Assembly (NCBI GenBank): GCA_009763385.1
Contig: CM019829.1
Location: forward strand, 38,729,705 to 38,793,704
Direction: 5' to 3'
From: Coix lacryma-jobi var. lacryma-jobi
Taxonomy: Eukaryota; Streptophyta; Magnoliopsida; Poales; Poaceae
DNA: 64,000 nt
Shown in pieces: positions 9,881 through 21,955 of the stretch. A program made the translations under genes and the position numbers. Numbering within the stretch: position 1 is the stretch's first letter; each line of letters starts with the position of its first letter. Below the pieces are notes generated by a model. It saw only the letters and a list, made by a program, of their open reading frames with translations, had not been told where the DNA came from and did no database searches.

Positions 9881-11053
9881 TGATGAGGACATGACACCTT
9901 CGGATACGACCGTTGATTATGAGGTGAGATCGTTCCTATATTCACATAGTGATTTTTGCTACAATTTACTTGGTTCCACATGTACATGTCATTATTTGTT
10001 TGTAGGTACAAACATATCTCGAAGTGTAAGTCTATCAAAGTTCGTCGGCAGCCCGACAGTGGTTCATTGGGGAGACCATATCTCATCCATCTGGAGTGTG
10101 ATTGAGGTCAATGAGCACTTGATGGAAAGCTTATTTGATAAGCTTTCAAATAGATCTGGTCTCATCTCAATATCATGTCGACAAGGTCTTGAAATTATCA
10201 CGACAATCTGCTACTATTTCTGCCGGGTGCTACGACGTCGACATGGGCTTGTCATGCAACCTTGGGACCCTGGCCCAAGTTGGAGCACACCCAAAATAAG
10301 TGGAGAAGAGCCCAAGGATGCTCAAAGACGTCCTCCTCCTTGGCCACCACCTTAGAAGGGCAGCCAAGTCGTCCAACCCAAGTTGGAGGCCCAATCCGTG
10401 TCAAGTTCGAGTCCATCTCGGAATCCAGGAGCAGCCAGCGGTAAAACAGACGCCCAGGTCACATACGGACTCCGTTTTCGATGATCCACATATGGATGGA
10501 AAGATAATTTGATAAACTAACCAATGGCTTTGGTTTGAGGTTAAAACTCCGTCGGAATCAACGGGAATCATCAAAACAAGTTGACGTCCAAAATCTGTCA
10601 GGGTGCTGCGTCGCCGTCTTTTGGGCCGTTTGGGCCTTGTAACATGTTAGGGCACCTTAGTGACGTGAGTAGGGGTCCTTGGACGCCCCTTAGGCTATAT
10701 AATCAGTAGCCGCCGCCTACGTTAGGGTTTGGGTTTTGCTTAGATTAATCTGTTAAGAACATTTTCGCCGTTTCGTCGGTTTGTGAGACCCCAACTCGTG
10801 AGCTTAATCATTCATCTGCAATTTGGTTGCATTCTACCTTGTTCTTGCTTGTGTTCTTCGATTCACAGGCAAGGATTATCCTTCTTGGCGAGGTCAACCG
10901 TGCAACGCCGGTTGATAACCAGAGGAGACGTGGTGCTGCGATTGCGGGGTTTCAGATCGTGTTGTTTGGAAGCCGGATCGACTTGTGTCTCGTTTCCACC
11001 AAATCGAGAGTTACCAGAACCTTTCAGAAGATCGGGCACCCCTTTTCACATCA
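9881..11053 (+). mobile_element. Solo LTR, CRM/chromovirus-like (1173 bp), inserted in S1 RT
   Basis: It starts TGATGAGGACATGACACC and ends CTTTTCACATCA, with inverted ends TGATG/CATCA. The perfect duplication CTCGG flanks it (9876-9880 and 11054-11058). Removing insert and one duplication restores the copia RT reading (FFLG then LQIKQS). There is no internal region or second LTR, so it is a solo LTR left by recombination. The TGATGA start, the TATATAA box and the stretch around 10890-10930 resemble centromeric-retrotransposon (CRM/CRR) LTRs as I remember them; the family name is inference. Confidence 0.85.
10695..10703 (+). promoter_or_regulatory. TATA box of the CRM-like solo LTR
   Basis: CTATATAAT in a GC-rich setting (TTAGG before, CAGTAGCC after), at a position where the U3/R promoter of an LTR is expected. 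It could still start transcription into the 3' half of S1 pol. Confidence 0.6.
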
Positions 11054-11058
11054 CTCGG

Positions 11059-11887
11059 GTTGCAAATCAAGCAATCCCGAGAGGGAACGTTCGTGCACCA
11101 GGGCAAGTACACTAAGGACATCCTGAAAAAGTTCGACATGGGTGAGGCCAAGCCTCTTCCAACACCCATGCCGACCACGGCGGCCCTGGATGCAGATGTG
11201 GATGGAGAAGCTGTGGACTAGAAGGAGTACCGAAGTATGATCGGGTCGCTGCTGTAGCTGACGGCGACACGCCCAGACATTCAGTTCGCGGTGTGTCTGT
11301 GCGCGCGATTTCAGTCGTCGCCACACACTTCTCACCGTCAGGCGGTCAAGTGCATTATGAGGTACTTATGCTTCACTCCAGAATTTGGGATTTGGTATTC
11401 TGCTTCCTCCACCCTCTCCCTTTGCGGTTACTCTGATGCCGATTTTGCTGGTTGCCGTATTGACCGCAAGTCCACTTCTGGGACTTGTCAGTTTATTGGT
11501 TCTTCTCTTGTATCGTGGTCTTCTCGCAAGCAGTCTAGTGTCGCCCAGTCTACCACGGAGGCTGAGTATGTTACTGCGGCTAGCTGCTGTTCCCAGTTGC
11601 TTTGGATGATGGTCACTTTGCGTGATTTTGGTCTGAGTTTTTCTCGCGTTCCTTTGCTTTGTGACAGCACGAGTGCTATTAGCGTCGCTAAGAACCCCGT
11701 GCTACACTCTAAGACCAAACACATTGATGTGCGCTTTCATTTTCTGCGAGACCACTATGAGAAGGGTGATATCGACCTTCGCCATGTCGATACTCATCAT
11801 CAGTTGGCTGATATTTTGACCAAGCCTTTGGACCAATCAAATTTTGCTAGGTTGAGAGGTGAGCTTGGTGTGTGTTTCCCCTTTTAG
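11059..11887 (+). pseudogene. pol: S1 pol, second part: end of RT and RNase H (broken)
   Basis: It resumes the RT thumb/connection region immediately after the duplicated CTCGG (reading LQIKQSREGTFVHQGKYT). TAG codons at 11219 and about 11255 interrupt it. The following 198 codons carry the copia RNase H with SDADFAGC, KSTSGT, TEAEYV and the tail LADILTKPLDQSNF, ending at 11887. The downstream frame is open, but the stops and integrase lesions upstream make the polyprotein non-functional. Confidence 0.87.
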
Positions 11888-12902
11888 ATGGGGGAAACAT
11901 TTTTGACTCTTGTATCATAACCTGACTTTGTGTTTTTCATTTGGTAACTTTTCTGCATTTCATCTTGCATATCTACATTCAAAGCTTCATGAATATAATC
12001 TTTAGATTGTGACTATGCTCTGTATAGTGTATGCTCCGATGCTTTGTGATGATGCTTGTAGCTTATGCTCTTTCTGATCACTAATGTATGTTGTGAGCTG
12101 AGCTATTTTTGAATGGTGAACGTGCTTAATGAACATAAAACTTGAAACTGTTCACCATTGAGATATGCAACTAGCATGTGTAGGATGTGTAGAATTCACT
12201 CGTGCTTTTCATATATGCCAGGTTTCTATGTCTCTAGTTCTAAGTCATTCACTTGCTTGGTATGTTCATATTCTGAGATAAAATTTGAACCAAGTTAAGT
12301 GAATTGGAAAGATCGAGACGGGACTGCTTGTCAGCACATCACAGTTTTGAGACTATTTCTCATTGCACTTTGAGTTAAACATGAGCTATGTAGTGTATGA
12401 CCGAAACTGTTGCTTTAAGCTTCTGATTGCTTCTGCATAGGCTTCACACAGTTGAAAAGTTAGGCGATGACAAGCTTTCAACCTCTCGCAATCACATGCT
12501 GAAATTGAACTTGTGTAATTTAACCGTTGCAACTCCGATAAAATTTGAATACACAAGTCTATGTTTCATTCTATAGCATGATGGTTGAACTGTGCTAGGG
12601 GTAGTTCACCTTGTATACATGTTTAGCACTTGGTTGACTTCCTGTCTATACATGTTTGGTGCTATTTTGATGGTGAATACCTTTTTCGCTAAGAACTGCT
12701 CACTTTGCTCACATGTTCATGTTTGGCATTTGGTGATCAGTTTGAGCCTTTGCCAAGCATTCTGTGCATTTTAATCAGTCATCGGATCAGCACTTTGTCG
12801 AGCATCTTCATATTCTATCGACTGTATTCCTGAAGCTGTTAACATGCATTTTGACTCATATGCATTTTGAAAGGGGGAGTTCTTCTGTCATAGGGGAGAA
12901 AC
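11888..12902 (+). other. 3' untranslated interior of S1, first part
   Basis: No frame of note; in particular no env-like gene, which some Sireviruses carry here. AT-rich with repeated AAATTTGAA(C/T) words. An AAGGGGGAG tract lies at 12871-12879, one of the multiple polypurine tracts. The last five bases (GAAAC) are the target duplication of the nested chromovirus. Confidence 0.7.
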
Positions 12903-13863
12903 TGTAACACTCTGGTGTTAAGCAAGACTAAAACTTGACATGTCATCATATGCACTGGCATTTTATCTGAGTTAATAACCTGATTATGTATTCACTTAAA
13001 ACAAGTTTAATTTTCATGCTTGTGCTTAGTGATAAGGAGTGTTTAAGTTTGCAATCCTAGTTTATGCTTTCTTGTTAAGAATAATGCTTTTATGCTTTAT
13101 AAGGGTATTATGGTAATCTTATGTATAGTAGTTGAATTTTATACCTAACCCTGATATTATGTCTCAAAGGTGTAGTGGGAACATGTTTCAAGCTACCTTT
13201 GAGGTGTAATTCCAGATTGGAATGAAATTCAAGTAAATAGTTTAAATAATTCAAAAACCCTATTTTATCCCCTTTTCTATAAATCAAAATTTTGAAAGAA
13301 TTTGGGTATGCTTTAAAAAGCAAAGTTGCTCTATTTCTGATAAGGAACAACTTTGGTATTTAAAGTTTTTCAAGTGTTCTTGTGAAATCAAAAGTAATTG
13401 TAAAAGTCCTCTTTTGCCCTTTTTGTCCTCTTTTGTATTTCAAATCCTAAATCAAAATCTGAGCATATTTTGGGTATCTTGCAAAAATGAAAGATGTTCA
13501 GTATTGAATTCTGAGCATTTGATATTTTGGCATATTTTCAACTTCTATTCAAAAATAAAATATAAAGTAATTTTAGAAAGGATAGAAAAGAGAAAAGGGG
13601 GGATAAGTTTGAGCTTCTGTTCATGGCGGTGACCGCCCGAGCTAGGGTCGGCGACGCCAGCGCGATGGCCGCAGTTCTCTCCCGAATCAACGCACGACTG
13701 AGTCCGTGGCGAAGTAAGCTGCTGCTGGCACTCTTCCTCGCGTCGTGGCGTCACCTCTGAGCTCGCCGTCGCCATGTTTGCCACCAAGGTACCGACGGGA
13801 ACAATCCGGTCAAACCTCCAGATTCACCGTCTCCAGTCTTTTCCCATCCTTTTTCACCGCGCC

Positions 13864-13869
13864 TATAAG
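13864..13869 (+). promoter_or_regulatory. TATA box in the 5' LTR of D
   Basis: TATAAG within CGCGCCTATAAGTACTTCAC, repeated in the 3' LTR at 28253-28258. Probable start of the genomic RNA about 30 bases downstream. Confidence 0.6.
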
Positions 13870-16800
13870 TACTTCACTTCTTGGCGCATCTCCCAGACCT
13901 ATCCTCTCCATCTCTACTGCACCAGAGAGCTCATACTCGCCGGTTTTCTTCCCGCCGAGCAGAAAGCGCCGCCGAGCTCGACCTCTCCGTGGTCAGCTTA
14001 ACCGAGTACTTCTCCACTCTCTCTTTCTCGTGTTTGTGTTTCGTCTTGATCCCAAAGAGCTCATCGGCTCGATGGTTCCTTGTCTGGTGCTCAGGTTTTA
14101 CCGGAACAGCGTTGTCTTCGCCGGAGTTTACCGCCGAAGGCCACTGTTCCGTGGACGCCTACTCTCCGTGCAACCTCTGCTTAAACCAGTTACACCAACA
14201 GCATCAGGGTGAGCTTCTAGACCTTCCTAGCCTCTCCGTTTGCTTGCTACCGGTCTAGGTTCGCCGGAACAGGGCTAGCCGAGATCCGATCTGCCGCCAT
14301 GCGTGGCCAGGCTCAACCCGAGTGGTAGAGTGTAGGGTTGAGAGCTCAATCGACTGCGGCTGTCTTGCCGGTGTTGATGCTTGCGTCCGTTGGGTCTCTA
14401 GTGGCCAGAGTTGGCCGGCGTAAGTCACGCCGCCGCTCGGTTCGCCGTCGTGCACACCGGCCATGGTCGGGGACCTTGTGGTTGTAAAGATGAGAAGTTC
14501 CAGGGTGTTGGTTGCGAAGTCGTAGACTCACGTGAATAGCGCCTTGGACTGCGGGTTGTTTTAGTGTAAGCCGAAGGGCTTTTCTGCGAAGCTGTCATGC
14601 ACACCGCTTCGCTCGAGCCAAGCCTCGGGCGAACGCGTTCACCGTCCCGCCCGAGCTAGGCCTCGGACGGACGAGCGTTTTTCCGTCTCGCCCGAGCCTC
14701 GAGCGGGCACGTGCGCAACGTATCGCCCGAGCCTCGAGCTAGGCCTCGAGCGGACCCTCGGGCGCTGTCTCGCTGGAGCCGGGCCTCGAGCGAACGCACC
14801 CTCACTCAACTACCGTCGTGCACTCGCGCCACGCTGGGCCGAGTTGGCTTGGGCCGAAAGCCCAGTTTGGGCTCGTTCAAGTTTTTCTTTTTCTGGCTTT
14901 TTGCACAGTAATCCGTTTTGTTGTTTTTGCTATATTTAATCTATAGCTCTGTTAATTATGAAATTTGACATGATAGATGATAGCATGTCTGTGCTAATAT
15001 AAAAATTATAAAATTTGTGTTTTGAGTACTTTTGATATGACATTTAAATCTGTGCTTTAATTAATAAATGTACATTTGATGATTTATGTATTTTTCTGTG
15101 TTTCTCCAAAAATCATAAAATTTGACATGGGAGTTTATATCATTGATATACACCTTCAGGTTTAATTTCATCTCTGTTTGACAAAGTATGCTTGGTGTAT
15201 AAATAAAAGGCTAATTAAAATAATTAATAGAATAAATAGAAATAGTTGATCCCTGTAGATTTGTGTGACTTTTGGAATTGTTTGACAACCAATGGGAAAC
15301 TAGCAAGATTTGCTCCCTGGTTATGGGTTTCCTTTATACAAATGCCTTTTTGTTGCTTGTAAGTTGCTTTATCAGAAAATAATAAAACTTGTTTAGTGTT
15401 TATAATAACTAAAATGGGTTTGTTGGTTTGCAACTTTACCGTGAGGGAAAGTTGTACTCTGTAAAGGGTATAGTTAAGAAAATTTCCATCTTTACCATGA
15501 TCACATCATAAGCATCCCATTACTCATGCATATGCACTTCTACGTGTAGATCCCGCTTCTGAAGGCCCTAACTCTCAGTGGATTTCTCCTGAGGGTGCAG
15601 ACCTTTCTTGTTTTTCAGAATCTTCGGACTTCACCGATCCTCAAGGCAAGCCCCGGTGCTTTTAACCTTTACTTGTTTTTATAAAAGTTTTTATTAAAAT
15701 GTTGTTAAGATAAACTACTGCATTAGGTTATAGGAGTTGTGTGTTGGCCTACTCCTTGCACTGTTTACCTCCACCTGAAGATCCACCTGCCTTGTTTAAA
15801 AACTATTTGCAAAATGCTTAGTGATGCTATACAATAGATTTACAAAAATGCCAATTTCAAAAGTGTGATCACTTAAAGAATATTTATGGGATTTTGGCTT
15901 TACTCCCGACTGTTGGCTAAGTATCTGATCCGTACCTAGTCAACGGCAAGGAGAGGTTGTCCTAGCGTACGGTGCCGTTATGTTGTAGTCCGGGACTCAA
16001 CAGTTGACACCGACCGGGACAGGGTTGAAAAACTGACAGGACTGTTACGCTTGGGTGAGATATAACCAAGGTACGGTTCCTGGCGGAAAAAAATAGGGAC
16101 CATCCGTGTGGGGGCCTGCTGGCTAAGACTTGTAACTATTCACATACTTCGGAAAGCTCTGGCTCCGAGGAATCCTTTATTGGGACCGACAACCGCGCAC
16201 TGGGAGTGGAGAGATGGCGGAAGTAGCTTGTACCCACGTGGTCGTCGTACCTGGATATGAGTGGTGTACTGTACTTCTGGGTGGCGTAGGACCGGGCCCA
16301 ATCTTAGAGGAATCGTGGTAGACGGGTTGGCCTATGCAAGCTTGGGTGCTACATATGCCGTGTGAATAGGGATCCTCAGCTGAGTATTCTTTATCCGGAT
16401 TAACGCTGCTCCTCGGTTATGGAGACTTGGTCACTGACTGTCAACGGAGAGTGGTTCTCAACTAGGTATGTTTTGAAAGGTAAAATGAATCATGAACGAT
16501 GAAGAATTGAGAGATACTTGAATCTTTCCTAAACAAAACAAGATTTACAAAAATGCTTTTTGTGCAAAATACTTGATTTTGTTTAAGCCTTACCTTGACT
16601 TCCTAAGCCTCTCATTCCTGAGTCTTCTCCTCTTTTCTTATCGGTTAAGTCTTGTTGAGTACTTTTGTACTCAGGGTTTGTTAACCCTTGTTGCAGGTGA
16701 GTACATGGATCCATGTGACGGAACGACCCTAATCCCATGGCCCACGTGTCCCTGTCAACCTCTGACAGCCGAACCCATGTTCCATGTGATTAAGACCTGT

Positions 16801-19489
16801 TCGCCACCGGGCTACATCAGTGCCCAAATGTCCGCAGGATCATCTCATCTTTCGGTTACAACATTTCACATTTTCACAAATATCAGAGATAACAGAGCGG
16901 AAGACTTAAATAACATTAGTTTTACAAACCGAGGTTTCAAATGAGGTAAGGAGTACGATTATTACAAACCATTGTTCGGGAAGTTCAAAGTAGACAACGT
17001 AGCGGAAACAATAACATAAAGATACATGTAACACCCTGCCCGAGGGTGCACATTTACTCATCGGCCTCATCGGCCTCATCCTGAACGAAGGTCACGCAAC
17101 AGGGTGCGAGACACATCGGGGTCTCAGGCATACCTGCAACATGGGTAACAAACCCTGAGTACGGGGTACTCAACAAGACTTACCCGACTAAAGAAAAAGG
17201 GGAAGACTCAGGAATGAAGGCTTAGGGTAGTCAAGGTAAGGCTTAAGCAAGATCAAGTATTTTGCAGAAAAGCATTTTTGTAAATCTTATTTTATTTTAA
17301 AAGATTCAGTATTCCTCAATTCTTCATCATTCATGATTCATTTTACATTTCAAAACATTCCTAGTTGAGAACCACTCTCCGTTGACAGTCAGTGGACCAA
17401 GTCTCCATAACCGAGGAGCAACGTTAATCCGGATAAATAATACTCAGCTGAGGATCCCTATCCACACTGCATATGTAGCACCCAAGCTTGCATATGCCAA
17501 CTCGTCTACCACGATTCCTCCAAGATTGGGCCCGGTCCTACGCCACCCGGAAGTACAGTACACCACACCAATCCGGGACTTTAACCCACGTGGGTACATG
17601 CTACTTCCGCCATCTCTCCACTCCCAGTGCGCGGTTGTCGGTCCAATAAAGGATTCCTCAGAGCCAGAGCTTTCCGTAGTATGTGAATAGTTACAAGTCT
17701 TGACCAGCAGGCCCCCATACGGATGGTCCCTAATTTTCCAGCCAGAACTATACCTTGGTCATATCTCACCCAAGCGTAATAGTCCTGTCAGTTTTTCAAC
17801 CATGTCCCGGTCGGTGTCAACTGTTGAGTCCCGGACTACAACATGACGGCACCGTACGCTCGGACAACCTCTCCTCGCTATTAACTAGGTACGGATCAGA
17901 TACCTAGCGAACAGCCGGGGAGTAAGACCAAAATTCCCATAAACATTCCTTAAGTGATCACACTTTTAAAATTGGCATTTTATTGCAAAGTCTAATTCAA
18001 TAAGCATTGCTAAGCATTTTTCAAATACTTTTGAAAAGCAGGTATCGGGTGTATCAGTGGTCAAGGTGGATAGTGCATCAATTAGGATAGCACACAACTC
18101 CTATAAACCTAATGCAATAATTTAACTCAAAAGCATTTAAGGGAAATCATTTTATAAAATTCAAGGAAAGGGTTAAATGCACCGGGGCTTGCCTTGGATG
18201 GCAAAAAGAGCAGACTCGGGGTAGGTATAGGTGTCGGAGCTCGGGGTCGCCTCGGGAGTTGGTTCGTCAACAGCGGCCTCGACTCTGGTACCTTCTTCGT
18301 CAACTATACGGATGCAATGATGAATACTCATGAGAATGATGATATGGACTTAAGGTGCAAGACAATTCCACTGATTCTAGATTACTTTTAGGCAAGGTAT
18401 AATCGAAATCTAGGTTGAGCATAAAAGGTAACCATTTCTTCCTTAAGCAATATTGATTAAACTAGACCTTATTATAATTATCCTAAGCATCATCCAAACA
18501 TAGCATCACAAACATCATAGACCAAAGGGTAGGGGTCTATGAACATCAATCAATCCAAAGATCACATCATTAAACACTTATTACCAACCCTAATCCATCT
18601 TTTCTATTTTCCTTAATTTATTTAAAAGGTCATTTTATGAAGTTGCTTGAAAAATTACCAAATTAATCACATAAGTTCATTAAGGCATAAACAGATTGCA
18701 AAACAAATTTTATAATTTTTGGAGGTCATTAAGATGCTCAAATAATTCCAGACATTAATTAACAAAAGGCACTATTTAACAATTTAAATAAAAGCTCAAA
18801 AATCAACTTGTTCCAAAAGACTTCAAAATTTTACCAGAGACTCAGAAAGGCATAACTAGCACATAAAAATTTATCTCCAGATTTTTGGAGTTATAGATCA
18901 CTCCCCAAAAATACCAAAACCTCCATTTTTCAATTAAAAGGGGAATTTTACATTTTTAAATCTTTGCACAAAACTCAAGTTTCATATTTTTATAAAATAC
19001 TCCAGAGCATAAAGAGTCTACCACAAAAATTTCAGAATTTTTGAATGCACACAGAAAATCATACAAAAAAGAGAAAACAGAACACTATTCACATCTCTCA
19101 GAAAAAGAGAAGAGCACTGTGCTCCTTTTAGGCCGGGCTCGGCGAATCGCGGGGGCTCGGGCGAATCGCGCGGGGCTCGGTCGAGACGGGCTCGGTTGAG
19201 ACGGGCTCGGTCGAGACGGAAGCGACAGCTTCGTCCGAGGCCTGGCCCGGAGGCTCGGGCGAGACGGAGAAGTAAGCCTCCGTCCGAGGCCTGACTCGGG
19301 CGAAGCGGAGAGCATGCGCTCGCCGAGACTTGGGCTCGGGCGAAGCGGAGGGCATGCGCTCGCCGAGGCTTGGGCTCGGGCGAGACGGAAAAACAAGCCT
19401 CCGTCCGAGGCGTGACTTGGAGGCTCGGGCGAAACGGAGTGGAAGCAGAGGCCGGAGGCTTCGGATGCTTACCACGGGTCGGAGGCAGG

Positions 19490-19556
19490 GCTCGAGGGTG
19501 AGGCTCGACACGCGCTCGAGGGTGAGGCTCGACACGCGCTCGAGGGTGAGGCTCGA
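19490..19556. repeat. 24-bp tandem repeat, 2.8 copies
   Basis: Unit beginning GCTCGAGGGTGAGGCTCGAC, starting at 19490, 19514 and 19538, with no visible differences between full copies. It lies in the GC-rich block of the reversed solo LTR. Confidence 0.9.
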
Positions 19557-20279
19557 GGAAGAGACGACCGCGGCGGCGCTCCGGCGATCCGGCGATCCTG
19601 CTCAACACACGAGACCGCAAGGGCCGGGTTAGAGTCGCACGGAACCGAGGAAGCTGACACAGGGGTCAGGGGAAGGTATCCGTGACCGGAGGGGAAGTAT
19701 TTGACGAACCCAAGATCACCGGGGTTCCGTCGGAGTTTGGGAAGATGGGGTTACGCCGGGCAATCGGAGGCGGGGAAGGTGAAATTGGGGGGTGGGAAAG
19801 CTTCACAAGCTCTAGGCGGAGCTTTCGGGCTAGGTGGTTGAGCGGCGGGAGCTTTGGAGTGCTCTGGCCACGGCGGCGGGGTCGAGTGCGGAGGTCGGAG
19901 CTCCGGCGGGCTTATATAGCCGCGGCCAGGGGCCGGTAGAGAGCTCGAGGCGGGGTGGATAAGCTCGGCGGACGCGTGCGCTCTCGATTGTGCGCAGGCG
20001 GGAAGGACAGGCGTGCGGCCGGGGCTCGGGCGCAGGCAGCGCCGGCGATGGCCACGCGGCGGCGACGCGCTGGAGCAGTAGGGGACGGGGCGGAAGTCAG
20101 CGCTTTGCGCGTGCGGGTGCGGAAAGATGTCGCGGGCGCGGGCGACAAGTCGGGGGCAGACGAGCGGCTGCCAAACGCGTGGCGCGCGCAACGCCGGAGG
20201 CTCGGCCACGGCCGGGGCCCCCTAGCTGTAGGTGGAAGATGAACAGGGCTAGGTCTTAGGGTTTGACTTTAGGCTGATA

Positions 20280-20780
20280 TCGGTATTTTGCAAATTACTT
20301 CCAAAATTTGAACTGGGCAACAAAAACTCAAAATACCAAAGTTGCTCAGAAAAATGAGATCTACAACTTTGTCAATATGAACATTTTCAAATTCCAAATA
20401 GTTTTTGAACTATAATCAAAAACAGAAAAGGGAACACTTTTCAAATTTGATTCAAACCAAAATTACTTTGGATTTCAAACTGAAACTTGAAAATATTTAT
20501 ATATGAAAGTTGTTCCATTTGTCAAAACCTACAACTTTGCTAATATACACTTTTTTCTGAAACTCAATTGTTTTTGAATAAATTTTTAAAACTGAAAAGG
20601 GGACAAAAACTGGAATTTGAATGAATCTGAAATTACTTCAAATTTTATATAGAAACATGGAAATCTGTAAATACCAAAGTTGTTCCTCTAGGTCAGATTC
20701 ACAACTTTGCTTTTTGAACCAACTCAAAATTTTGAATTTTGAAAAAGTTATCAGAAAGGGAATAAATCCAGGATTTGGGA
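20280..20780. repeat. Three diverged ~169-bp tandem units, each with a CAAAGTTG...CAACTTTG hairpin
   Basis: Hairpins lie at 20337-20371, 20505-20539 and 20675-20709, 168-170 bases apart. Loops are about 20 bases and differ between copies while the arms are nearly constant. Flanking text (CAAATTACTT, TTTTTGAA, ACTGAAAAGGGGA) recurs in each unit. A comparable hairpin is in the host LTR at about 13320-13355. Confidence 0.7.
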
Positions 20781-21467
20781 ATTTAGGGTTTTGCAAAAGG
20801 ACAATCAAATCAAATCTGATTTTTGAACCTTGATCAAAGCAACAAACATCAGGGCATCAAAATCAAACAAGAACTACATAGAACTAGGCACAGAGGTGAA
20901 ATTACCATTTTGCCCTTAGAGGGAGAATTGGGCTTTTAGGGTTTTTGAAAAGGGACTAAAGCATAGCAATTAAGCAATCCAAATGCATCACAGGAAATGA
21001 TTAATGCTTAAGATGATGACATGTCAAGTTAATTACATTAGTAACACCAGGGGTGTTACAATCCACCTTTTGATGGACAATGCTACTTCACTCTAGTAGA
21101 AGAAAGTGATAACGATTCTGATGTGTGACCTTGGGCAAGTAACCTCTTTTGAATGAGTTTTGTAATATAAAGTTCCGAACAAGTTATGTAATAAGTATTT
21201 TGGTGATGTAAACTTTAAACCTAAGTTTTAATCTATGTATATTAATCTTTCCGCTTTTACTCTGATTTATCTTATCTATAAAACTGTTGTAATACTGTGA
21301 TGCTTGATGAGGGATTATCCTGGAAAGAATGTAACGTGGATGATTCGGGTTTCCCGAGGACACCCGACAGACCTCTTGAATCATTTGGAACTCGTGCACG
21401 CCGATCAAAGGTCCTTAGGACAATGATGGGTGCATGTGGGCCACTTAATTTAGGAGGTTCTGCCACA

Positions 21468-21955
21468 GCTGGTATCAGAGCAGGATTCCCTTACAAAGTA
21501 TAACAGTATTCATTTTTGAAAACTTCAAAGGTTTTGAGTCAAATTAAATTTCGAATTAGTTTGAGTCCAAATTGCTTCTAAGACTTGTCTTATTCTTCTG
21601 ACTTGCCTTAATTCATTCTTCAGACTTATCCTTCTATCTAAATGGATATGTTTTCAGTATAATTATGATGATACTTATATCTAAGGAACAATGCTTATTA
21701 TGTTATTGCCCTAATTGTGAAAAGGAAGTTTATTCACTTTTATTAAAAGTGACTATTTTAAAGTTAATTATTTGTTTGATGTATTCTTTGTTCGTAAGTT
21801 CGATTCATGCATCATGATTGATAACCTATAATTAACTTTCCCTCTTAAAAGGTTGTATCTAAATAGAGTTGATATATCTATCTAATTATAAAACTCTATC
21901 TCTTAATCCTGGAACATATATAGTTCTAATATTCAAAATGAATATATTTTAGCAG
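21468..21955 (+). other. Leader of D with primer-binding site
   Basis: The site TGGTATCAGAGCAGG begins at 21470, two bases after the LTR end, and matches the initiator tRNA-Met type. The rest is AT-rich untranslated leader. It ends in the acceptor-like TTTTAGCAG directly before the ATG of the H3-like ORF. Confidence 0.85.

Larger units (their letters stand above)
16714..21060 (-). mobile_element. Reversed solo LTR (4347 bp) of a D-related chromovirus inside the 5' LTR of D
   Basis: It is flanked by ATCCA (16709-16713 and 21061-21065) and absent from the 3' LTR, where the uninterrupted ATCCACC is at 31124. Read on the minus strand it starts TGTAACACCCCTGGTGTTAC and ends GTCGTTCCGTCACA, parallel to D's own LTR. 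Long stretches are the reverse complement of the host LTR; for example 17360-17500 mirrors 16320-16470, and 17935-17985 mirrors 15835-15900. It is thus a solo LTR of a sister family in opposite orientation. A TATATAA box on the minus strand lies at 19912-19918. The GC-rich block 19130-20240 gives many long but meaningless frames. Confidence 0.92.
12903..21467 (+). repeat. 5' LTR of D, interrupted by a reversed solo LTR
   Basis: The LTR proper is 12903-16713 plus 21066-21467, about 4.21 kb, against 4223 bp for the 3' LTR. Sections: AT-rich start, a GC-rich block with a TATA box (13864-13869), a stretch rich in CTCGAGC/CGCCCGAG words (14600-14800), then AT-rich sequence to the end. Open frames over 13745-14258 recur in the 3' LTR with frameshifts and have no recognisable domain, so I do not call them genes. 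Confidence 0.92.

Noticed and set aside
11888..12902. Search for an env-like gene between S1 RNase H and 3' LTR
   Set aside because: No frame over 60 codons with membrane segments or glycosylation sites; this copy has none.
13745..14258. Open frames of 125-155 codons in the 5' LTR of D, with similar ones at 28169-28612
   Set aside because: Both LTR copies have them because LTRs are identical at insertion; the frames shift between copies and carry no domain.
19018..20259. Several long overlapping frames on both strands (up to 200 codons) rich in Arg, Ala, Pro and Ser
   Set aside because: They lie in the GC-rich block of the reversed solo LTR; GC-rich repeats give open frames by chance and no domain is seen.
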